Assembly (NCBI GenBank): GCA_051660685.1
Contig: JBOFQB010000049.1
Coordinates: forward strand, 1-18,258
Reading direction: 5' to 3'
Length of the DNA: 18,258 bases
DNA from: JAVBSX01 sp051660685
GTDB lineage: Bacteria; Planctomycetota; Planctomycetia; Pirellulales; Thermoguttaceae
Position 1 is the stretch's first letter. The number at the start of each line of letters is the position of its first letter. This document shows positions 12,893-18,258 of this stretch, piece after piece. The notes beneath the pieces are model-generated. The model was given only the letters and a program-made list of their open reading frames with translations. It had not been told where the DNA came from and searched no databases. Both the position numbers and the translations under genes were made by a program.

Positions 12893-14215
12893 ATGGTAAC
12901 GCAAAGCCCGGATTTTGACGTAAAACAATTGGTTCTCTTTGACGGTTCGTTCGGTCCCCGGGAAATCGACCGTCTCTCCACTATCCTCAGTCGTGATTTC
13001 TCGCAATTTGATGTCCTCAAGGAAGCGGTTGACGAACTCCAACACAAGGAAGAACTCAGCCCCGCTTCTCAAGTCCGACTCGGTGTTTGTCTCGCATTAG
13101 TCGGTCATACCAATGAAGCTCTTGCAGCGTTGAAAAAAGGAGATGGAGGTGCTCTTGCTCACTATTTCCTCGGAAAAACCTATTTTGCCCGCAAAGAATA
13201 CGAAGAATCCCTCAAAAGTTTCCAACTCGCCCAAAAAGCCGGTTACAATGCCGACGACTGCACAATCGCAAGGGCGCAAGTATACCGTTATCTCGGACAA
13301 CCAGAAAAGGGACTCGAAGAGTTAGACAAACTTTCTGGAGCAGTTGAACAAACAGCAGCCTATTTGAGCGAACGGGGAGCATGTGTTTCTGCAATTGGGC
13401 AAACAGATGAAGCAGTTGCCCTGTTTGAACGTGCGGTTGCAACCGACTCCGATTATCCTGAAGCGGTTTTTGGTTTAGCTCTTGAAACCGAACGCCGGGG
13501 AAACGACCTAGACGCTTTGGAATTGTACAAACGGGGAGCAGCCCGATTTCCAACTCACTTGGGTATCCTCATCAATTTGGGGATTCTTTACGAGGATTTG
13601 GAACAGTACGATTCCGCCGTTATCTGTTATCAACGGATTTTGGACATGTATCCAACACATCCTAAAGCGTCCTTGTTCCTGAAAGATGCGCGCGCGTCCA
13701 GTGAAATGCACTATGATGAGGACGCTCAACGCAAACGGGATCGGGTCAGCCAAATCCTCAATCTGCCTGTTTCCGACTTTGAACTTTCTGTCCGAAGTCG
13801 CAACTGTCTTAAAAACATGGGGATTAACACTTTAGGTGATCTCTGTCGTCATTCCGAATCGGAACTGCTTGGCAGTAAAAATTTCGGCGAAACCTCGCTT
13901 GTCGAAATCCGGGAAATGTTGTCCCTCAAAGGTTTACGCTTAGGTCAATTTGCAATGGAGCGACCTGCTCCTGATCCTGTTGAAACCGAAGTCCTCAGTC
14001 CCGACGAACAAGCGGTTATGCTCCGTCCCGTCACGGACCTCAATCTTTCGGTTCGTGCTCGAAAGTGCATGACTCGATTGGGCATACAGACAATTGGCGA
14101 ATTGCTCCGAAGAACGCAGGAAGAGCTGCTTGAATGTAAAAACTTCGGTGTAACCAGTTTGAAAGAAATCCGCGAACGTATCACAGCATTCGGCTTGAAA
14201 CTCCGAGGAGAATAG
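12893..14215 (+). CDS. TPR protein with two tandem RNA polymerase alpha C-terminal domains
   Basis: 440 residues from the ATG at 12893. Residues 60-265 are tetratricopeptide-like helical repeats (for example VRLGVCLALVGHTNEALAAL, AVFGLALETERRGNDLDALE, GILINLGILYEDLEQYDSAV). Two alphaCTD-type helix-hairpin-helix domains follow at 291-352 (LPVSDFELSVRSRNCLKNMG...KNFGETSLVEI) and 377-439 (LRPVTDLNLSVRARKCM...KNFGVTSLKEI). In E. coli alpha, R265, N268, C269, K298, S299 and E302 mediate UP-element DNA contact. Copy 1 keeps R301, N304, C305, S335 and E338; copy 2 keeps R388, C392, S422 and E425 but has K391 for N268. Both have Thr for K298. No other RNA polymerase alpha segment is present. GAGG six bases before 12893 favours that start over the in-frame ATG at 12881. 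A role as transcription factor, alpha mimic or ribosome/RNAP adaptor is inference. Confidence 0.85.
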   Translation: MVTQSPDFDVKQLVLFDGSFGPREIDRLSTILSRDFSQFDVLKEAVDELQHKEELSPASQVRLGVCLALVGHTNEALAALKKGDGGALAHYFLGKTYFARKEYEESLKSFQLAQKAGYNADDCTIARAQVYRYLGQPEKGLEELDKLSGAVEQTAAYLSERGACVSAIGQTDEAVALFERAVATDSDYPEAVFGLALETERRGNDLDALELYKRGAARFPTHLGILINLGILYEDLEQYDSAVICYQRILDMYPTHPKASLFLKDARASSEMHYDEDAQRKRDRVSQILNLPVSDFELSVRSRNCLKNMGINTLGDLCRHSESELLGSKNFGETSLVEIREMLSLKGLRLGQFAMERPAPDPVETEVLSPDEQAVMLRPVTDLNLSVRARKCMTRLGIQTIGELLRRTQEELLECKNFGVTSLKEIRERITAFGLKLRGE

Positions 14216-14228
14216 TGCTTTGTCCCGC

Positions 14229-14282
14229 GTTGAACCGCGATACAACGTTCTGCGCGTTTCTCCCCCGTTTGCGCGGGTTTAA
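14229..14282. repeat. core repeat copy with inverted partial partner between convergent genes
   Basis: Plus copy at 14229-14256 (begins GTTGAACCGCGATACAACG; 23 of 28 bases match the copy at 8108). A partial inverted copy at 14271-14282 (reverse complement GTTAAACCCGCG) contains the stop codon of the convergent gene. The repeat fills the 63-base gap and may act as a bidirectional transcript end. Confidence 0.6.
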
Positions 14283-16465
14283 CGAAAGAGCATCCCGGCG
14301 TAACCAACAACCCGGGAGTGATCCCCGGATGTTTCAGCACTCGTTGTGTAACCAACATCGACACATTCGTTCAACTGCCCCATTTGACGTAAGGTTTCCA
14401 TAACGAAGACAGCCGGGATCGCCCCGCACATCGAAATGCGGTTTTCGGCAACGACATCGAGCAACTCTTGCGGGTCAAGCGAACGAATCGCGTCAATCGC
14501 AATCTGATCGACCGTCCGGGTCGTCTCTTCCGTCGTAAAATGGTTCATGTCCGTCGAAATGATTAACAACGGTTGTTGCGGTTGTCGCAATAAAAAAGCA
14601 GCCAATTGAATCGCCCCTTCCTGCAACACCTCCCAAGTACAACTCTGCATTAAAACGCCAAGCACTTTCGTTTTGGGGGACAATCGGGCAATAATCGGCA
14701 ATTGCACCTCAATCGAATGTTCTTCGGCGTGAACACTGGAATCTAGGTGCATGAAATCAACCGTTTCAACGAGACTTTGGGCAAGATGAACGTCAGATTC
14801 AACAGAACGACCGGGCAGAATCCAGGTTTTATGGGGAGCAACAGCCCAATCAGGTCCGCCGCTTCGATGTTTCGGCGCAAAAATAATCGCCTGTTCAGGG
14901 AATTTGACCCGGGCAAGGGTTTGTGCAGCTAATCGACCGGAATAAACCCAACCGGCGTGAGGAACGAGCGCAGCTGCAAAGAATTCACTCGGACGTGTCC
15001 CCGGATGTCTCTTTTTGATCCCGCTCGAATTGGCAAAGCCGATTCCTCCACTTCGATCTTCTCCCGGGGGAACATGAGCTCCATGAAGTGGTTCGGGTTC
15101 GGGTCGGTTGGACCCGACAAAACCGTCCGACTTCGTAATCGGTCCAGACGCCAACATTCGGTCCAATTCGGCATTCATCAACGCAACATCGCGGGGATAA
15201 AACGACCCCGCAACAGCCGGTTCTCGTTCACTCGGTCCAATAATCGGTTTGGAAACACTGGACGCCAAAAGATGCTGCGTCGTTGACATCGTTTCAAACG
15301 TGCAAACCTGCGTCTGTAAACGGTCCGTTACTTGCAAATAGTCAAATGCTTCACTGAGTGCTCCTTGAACAGGAACATCTGGGTTGTACTGCAAAACCCA
15401 ACCTTTTTCGGAAAGTAACATGATACTATGCCGCATTTGGTCGATTTTCGACGCGTCATAATCTGTTCCATTCCCAAGCACTTTCCGATTCCATAGAACC
15501 GTCAAATCCAACCGAGCATCCAACCGTTCTTGCGGGGTTATCCCCATTCTGTAAACCTGTTGGACCAGAATACGAATCAGGTCAATCAGACCTGATTGAA
15601 GGGGAATGTCATCATCGGGACCAATTTTTGAACAAACCAAAAGTCCCCGGTCAGGAAACTGCATAGAAAAGGCGATTCCCGCGACATTTCCGTCAAAAGC
15701 GTCGGGACGATAAAAAGTCGGTGTCAGATTATCCGCAATCAGAAAGAAATTTCCTTCACTCAATTCCCGTAATTTCTGGACATCGAGAATTGCTGGACCT
15801 GTTTTCTTGTGCAGCATCATTGCAAGCGGGCCGGATCGCCCCATTGCATCATAAACCGTCTGATTTTTGATCTGAACATCATAAAACGGTCCCTCAATCA
15901 CGACACCTTCAAAGGTTGAAAACGTGACCGAATCGTCTGACCAAGCTGTAAGGGGCAATCCGGCTTTTCTTGCACATGCTTCAAGAAAAGTAACAGCATC
16001 CATTTGGTGATCCGTTGCAACCCCAGGAAGAAGCAATCCCCGGTCATTCCCCCGCTCCAAAATAATTCCATGTCGGCCAATTTCAATTTCTTTGGCCCGA
16101 TCTTTCCCCGGAACATCAACCTGTTTCATCCCCCAAAGAATCCAGACTTCAAGTGTCAATTCCAACAATTCAGCCGGACTGATTGGGGCAAATCGGGGAT
16201 CATCTTTGGACGCCCGGGTTGCCGCATTTTCAAGTGCATCTGCAAGAGGATACGCTTGTGCAAGACACCCCATACACGAACGAAGTTGTCCATGTCGTTT
16301 CAGCGAAACAAACGCTCCAAGAACCGATTTCCCCGACAGATCGCCCAGTTCCTGTTGCAACTTTTCATCCGGGGTATTGGTCACAATTGCTCCAACGCGA
16401 CGACCAACCGCCTGAAAAATCAACTGTTTCTGCTCCTCGGAAAATTCAATCGGCTCAATAGACAT
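14279..16465 (-). CDS. AMMECR1-Memo fusion protein (AmmeMemoRadiSam system proteins A and B)
   Basis: 728 residues from the ATG at 16465. Residues about 8-196 are an AMMECR1 domain (SLKRHGQLRSCMGCL, where the family has LRGCIG; then IEIGRHGIILERGNDRGLLLP). Residues about 415-728 are a Memo domain (EPAVAGSFYPRD...ALVPHAGWVYSG...APKHRSG...EHSIEVQLP...STDMNHF...SMCGAIP). H503, H533 and C680 match the metal ligands of MEMO1 (H49, H81, C244). Between them, about 200-410 is a region I cannot assign. AMMECR1, Memo and a radical SAM enzyme often occur together; here two are fused and no radical SAM gene is in view. The biochemical role is unsettled. An upstream TTG start (16609) overlaps the predicted -35, while AGGA eight bases before 16465 supports the shorter form. 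Confidence 0.88.
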   Translation of the reverse strand: MSIEPIEFSEEQKQLIFQAVGRRVGAIVTNTPDEKLQQELGDLSGKSVLGAFVSLKRHGQLRSCMGCLAQAYPLADALENAATRASKDDPRFAPISPAELLELTLEVWILWGMKQVDVPGKDRAKEIEIGRHGIILERGNDRGLLLPGVATDHQMDAVTFLEACARKAGLPLTAWSDDSVTFSTFEGVVIEGPFYDVQIKNQTVYDAMGRSGPLAMMLHKKTGPAILDVQKLRELSEGNFFLIADNLTPTFYRPDAFDGNVAGIAFSMQFPDRGLLVCSKIGPDDDIPLQSGLIDLIRILVQQVYRMGITPQERLDARLDLTVLWNRKVLGNGTDYDASKIDQMRHSIMLLSEKGWVLQYNPDVPVQGALSEAFDYLQVTDRLQTQVCTFETMSTTQHLLASSVSKPIIGPSEREPAVAGSFYPRDVALMNAELDRMLASGPITKSDGFVGSNRPEPEPLHGAHVPPGEDRSGGIGFANSSGIKKRHPGTRPSEFFAAALVPHAGWVYSGRLAAQTLARVKFPEQAIIFAPKHRSGGPDWAVAPHKTWILPGRSVESDVHLAQSLVETVDFMHLDSSVHAEEHSIEVQLPIIARLSPKTKVLGVLMQSCTWEVLQEGAIQLAAFLLRQPQQPLLIISTDMNHFTTEETTRTVDQIAIDAIRSLDPQELLDVVAENRISMCGAIPAVFVMETLRQMGQLNECVDVGYTTSAETSGDHSRVVGYAGMLFR

Positions 16466-16580
16466 CTTCGGCATCCTGTCAAAAAAAGGTGGATTAGGCG
16501 AATTGCCCTTACACGCAACACATTTTGGCCCCAACTTCCTAGACCTTATCTCAACATGGGGTCCAACTTCAACGTGCTTT

Positions 16581-16609
16581 ATTATATCAGGAGTGAGCCG
16601 GATAAACAA
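16581..16609 (-). promoter_or_regulatory. sigma70-type promoter for the AMMECR1-Memo gene
   Basis: On the minus strand TTGTTT (16604-16609), 17 bases, then TATAAT (16581-16586). The predicted start near 16574 gives a leader of about 110 bases to the ATG at 16465. The promoter overlaps the 3' end of maf. Confidence 0.55.
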
Positions 16610-17249
16610 GTTCTAGGAGTTCGAGAGGAAGCCCGACGACGTTCGATTCACTGCCGCTTACGATTCGCAACCAGTCATTTCCGTCTTGGTATCCGAAAGA
16701 ACCGGCTTTGCCCGACCATTTGCCGCTTTCGAGGTATTGTTCGAGCATTTCATCACTCAGCTCACACATATCGAGAACGGTTTCCGCTGTTTGGGCAATC
16801 GCGCGATTTTCGGGCCAAAACAGCAGATGCAGCCCGGAAAAAACAGAATGTCGGGTTCCGCGCAGAAGTCGCAACATTTCCCGGGCATCATCACGGTCAA
16901 CCGGCTTGCCAAGAATCTGGTTCTGACAATAAACAACAGTATCACAAGCGAGAATGACCCGGGACTCGGGACTGAAATTTGTCTGATGACCTGTTTTTTC
17001 GTCCATTTCCCTTCTTCCGTGCTTTACCTGTTGATTCATCCCGTTGATTTTAGCCGCAACATTTTCAGCTTTTTGTCGGGCAAGTCGCGCAACCAATTCA
17101 ACCGGGGATTCCCCCAATCGCGGTTCATCTTCTGCCGAATCATCAGGAATCACAATGTCAAAGCAATAATCAGCCTGTTGCAGCAATTCCCGACGACGGG
17201 GAGAAGCACTTGCGAGGACCAGACGGTTGATTGACACAGGGGTTAGCAT
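16587..17249 (-). CDS. maf: Maf-family nucleotide pyrophosphatase
   Basis: 220 residues from the ATG at 17249. Maf proteins hydrolyse non-canonical or modified nucleoside triphosphates (dTTP/UTP, m5UTP, pseudo-UTP or m7GTP) to monophosphates. Visible motifs: LVLASASPRRRELL (10-23) binding phosphate, the catalytic ACDTVV with D103, GKP (115-117), the SGKAGSFGYQD loop (179-189) and SESNVVGLPL (200-209). About 27 residues between NGMN and SPES (about 69-95) are extra compared with the usual length near 190-200; they are polar and probably a surface loop. A TTG at 17297 would add 16 residues rich in Ser and Pro; neither start has a Shine-Dalgarno. Repeated TAACCCCT around the ATG makes the N terminus uncertain. 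The gene precedes the AMMECR1-Memo gene on the same strand, but the latter has its own promoter. Confidence 0.88.
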   Translation of the reverse strand: MLTPVSINRLVLASASPRRRELLQQADYCFDIVIPDDSAEDEPRLGESPVELVARLARQKAENVAAKINGMNQQVKHGRREMDEKTGHQTNFSPESRVILACDTVVYCQNQILGKPVDRDDAREMLRLLRGTRHSVFSGLHLLFWPENRAIAQTAETVLDMCELSDEMLEQYLESGKWSGKAGSFGYQDGNDWLRIVSGSESNVVGLPLELLELVYPAHS

Positions 17250-17255
17250 AGGGGT

Positions 17256-17345
17256 TAACAGAGCAGGGGAGGGGGGAGAAAAAGAGAAAGTATCCAAAGA
17301 GGGGACGATACCAGAAGATTGACAACAGGGGAGGGGAGGGGTAAG
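17256..17345 (+). repeat. G-rich purine tracts between maf and the toxin-antitoxin pair
   Basis: G-runs include GGGGAGGGGGG at about 17266-17277 and GGGGAGGGGAGGGG near 17328-17341, within a purine-rich stretch similar in style to 6907-6940. Only three G4 runs are clustered at the right-hand end, so quadruplex formation is less certain than for the other tracts. Confidence 0.4.
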
Positions 17346-17421
17346 ATGAATACGGGGTCAGGAACAGGAGAAGAGACTCAACCGTTCAAGCCGCATAATG
17401 CTGTTATGCTATTATTTTAAC

Positions 17422-17619
17422 ATGTTGACACAAGCATTGACCGTCAAGGAATCCTTATCACGATTGGTTGCAACTTTTCCCGAGAACATTTCTTGGGATG
17501 AGGTCCAGTATCGTCTCTATTTGCAGCAGATGATTGAAGACTCAGAGCAGCAGATTAACTCGGGCAATAGTTACACTCAGGAAGAAGCCGAACAAAAACT
17601 GGCAAAATGGTTCAAGTAA
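17422..17619 (+). CDS. putative RelB/ParD-like antitoxin
   Basis: 65 residues from the ATG at 17422 (MLTQALTVKESLSRLVATFP). A helical protein with PENISWDEVQYRLYLQQMIEDSEQQINSGNSYTQEEAEQKLAKWFK; the final segment (about SGNSYTQEEAEQKLAKW) resembles the C-terminal toxin-wrapping tail of small antitoxins next to ParE/RelE toxins. It overlaps the toxin start by 13 bases, the usual tight antitoxin-toxin coupling. An upstream in-frame ATG at 17398 would add eight mostly hydrophobic residues; neither has a visible Shine-Dalgarno. Antitoxins of this type normally autoregulate. No operator dyad stood out, although ATAATGCTGTTATGCTATTAT around 17395 has repeated TTATG/ATGCT elements. The identification depends mainly on the partner. 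Confidence 0.75.
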   Translation: MLTQALTVKESLSRLVATFPENISWDEVQYRLYLQQMIEDSEQQINSGNSYTQEEAEQKLAKWFK

Positions 17620-17915
17620 TCTGGTCGGTCAAAGCCCTGCATCAAGTTGACGCAATTGCCGAATTTATTGCGAACGATTCTTCCTTCTACGCAAAACGCC
17701 TGGTCTCTGTTCTTCTCAGAAAGACCAGACGCTTGGAAACATTTCCCGAAATGGGCGCAATCGTCCCCGAATTTTCCGACCCAACACTTCGTGAACTCTA
17801 TGTCTTTTCGTATCGAATCATTTACCGATTCAGACAATCACAAAACCAAGTCCGCATTGTCGGTGTTATTCATGGTCGGCGTCTGCTTTTCGAGGAGATG
17901 TTAGACCTTACTTGA
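17607..17915 (+). CDS. ParE/RelE superfamily toxin
   Basis: 102 residues, typical size. Signature: VIWSVKALHQVDAIAEFIANDS at the N terminus, KTRRLETFPEMGAIVPEFSDPTLRELYVFSYRIIYRF in the centre, then VRIVGVIHGRRLL at the end. This matches the plasmid-stabilisation ParE pattern (P-x-M-G-x-x-V-P-E, REL, YRI-YR, H-x-R). ParE toxins inhibit gyrase and RelE toxins cleave mRNA on the ribosome; sequence alone does not decide which. The ATG lies inside the antitoxin 3' end. The gene ends eight bases into a convergent truncated gene. The pair sits beside an IS element, consistent with an accessory spot. Confidence 0.88.
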   Translation: MVQVIWSVKALHQVDAIAEFIANDSSFYAKRLVSVLLRKTRRLETFPEMGAIVPEFSDPTLRELYVFSYRIIYRFRQSQNQVRIVGVIHGRRLLFEEMLDLT

Positions 17916-18125
17916 GCAATTCCTGGACCTGTTCTAACTGTTCCTTGTACTTCTCACGCAATTCCGGCGTTAGACGCGATTGATACTTTTCGGCCCGCAA
18001 AACCGCTTGTGCTGCACTACGACCATCCTGCGAATCACTCTTGAGCAATTCCTCCAACAAGACAGGCAACGAAGATTCAACCGGAATGGAATGAGCATCT
18101 TCACCTGAACCAATCAGTAATACTA
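17908..18125 (-). pseudogene. 3' fragment of an unidentified gene, cut by an IS5-family element
   Basis: The minus strand is open from the IS end to TAA at 17908-17910 and encodes 71 residues: a short hydrophobic start (VLLIGSGEDAHSIPVE), LPVLLEELLKSDSQDGRSAA, and a helical, charged end (LTPELREKYKEQLEQVQELL). The composition is clearly coding. The frame meets TAG at 18130-18132 inside the IS end. I do not recognise the family; the last 40 residues look like a helical hairpin. The remainder of the gene should lie beyond the IS, outside the window. Its stop overlaps the convergent toxin gene. Confidence 0.65.
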
Positions 18126-18258
18126 GAGCCTATTTCATAACCGTCTGAGAGCGATCATGGCACAAGCTGTTTGTAAATAGGCGTTAAACATTGATATTTT
18201 ATGATCGTAACGAACTACCAAACGTCGAAAATCCTGTATCCACGAAATCGTTCGCTCG
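18126..18258 (-). mobile_element. end of an IS5-family insertion sequence (runs off the window)
   Basis: The frame of the interrupted gene ends at a sequence beginning GAGCCTATTTCATAACCG, followed after nine bases by the transposase stop. A stop codon lying almost at the terminal inverted repeat is usual for IS5-type elements. The other terminus and any target duplication lie outside, so the exact boundary at 18126 is inferred (the bases just before it are CTA). Confidence 0.65.
18135..18258 (-). CDS. IS5-family transposase, C-terminal part
   Basis: 40 residues are visible: ERTISWIQDFRRLVVRYDHK followed by ISMFNAYLQTACAMIALRRL and TGA at 18135-18137. The opening E-R-T-x-x-W-x-x-x-x-R-R-L-x-x-x-Y matches the last catalytic block (containing the Glu of the DDE triad) of IS4/IS5-group transposases, and the helix after it with ALRRL matches their usual ending. 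The 5' part lies beyond the window, so it cannot be said whether the element is intact. Confidence 0.8.
   Translation of the reverse strand, partial: ERTISWIQDFRRLVVRYDHKISMFNAYLQTACAMIALRRL

Noticed and set aside
16004..16957. 317-codon plus-strand open frame
   Set aside because: It is antisense to the AMMECR1-Memo and maf genes, crosses both, and the protein has no recognisable domain.
17425..17430. perfect TTGACA inside the antitoxin gene
   Set aside because: No -10 follows at 16-18 bases, and it lies within the coding sequence.
1..18258. search for rRNA, tRNA, CRISPR arrays and prophage genes
   Set aside because: No cloverleaf, conserved rRNA stretch, regularly spaced repeat array or phage structural gene could be recognised by reading.

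Overview
The window looks like a chromosomal segment of a Planctomycetota bacterium, possibly of the Pirellulales/Thermoguttaceae type. This is inferred from gene content, not from a marker gene: a TPR protein carrying two RNA polymerase alpha C-terminal domains, a Tat-exported sugar isomerase-like protein, a secreted BON-like protein with a Trp-rich tail, an McsA/McsB pair, a flagellar FliL/FliN pair, and starts that often lack a Shine-Dalgarno sequence. I saw no rRNA, tRNA or CRISPR array.

Layout. 1-3362 (+): the tail of an unidentified gene, then a tight run mcsA-mcsB-comM/yifB (protein-arginine phosphorylation followed by a ComM-type AAA+ helicase). 3431-5395 (-): a DUF2442 gene and the pair fliL-fliN; this FliN has a long N-terminal region with four FliM-like CheY-docking motifs. 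5396-5877: a divergent regulatory region. 5878-6900 (+): a secreted BON-like protein, followed by a G-quadruplex motif and an intrinsic terminator. 7055-10779 (-): a Tat-exported TIM-barrel isomerase-like protein, a large heparinase-II/III-like conserved protein and a stand-alone PAS protein. 11211-14215 (+): a phosphoglucosamine/phosphomannomutase and the TPR-alphaCTD-alphaCTD protein, the latter behind a strong-looking promoter with an A8T11 tract. 14279-17249 (-): an AMMECR1-Memo fusion protein and Maf. 17422-17915 (+): a RelB/ParD-like antitoxin and ParE/RelE-like toxin. 17908-18258 (-): the 3' fragment of a gene cut by an IS5-family element that runs off the window.

A dispersed intergenic repeat (core GTTKARCCGMGRWACAWCG) occurs at 8108, 8317, 11044, 11098 and 14229, often as inverted pairs and next to polypurine or G4-forming tracts. 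It marks most of the boundaries between transcription units in the right two thirds of the window.

Best candidates for something undescribed: (1) the TPR protein with two alphaCTDs, whose own promoter carries an UP-element-like A/T tract of the kind alphaCTD binds; (2) the FliN with multiplied CheY-docking peptides; (3) the AMMECR1-unknown-Memo fusion; (4) the paired repeat family. All functions are read from sequence motifs only, and no database search was possible.
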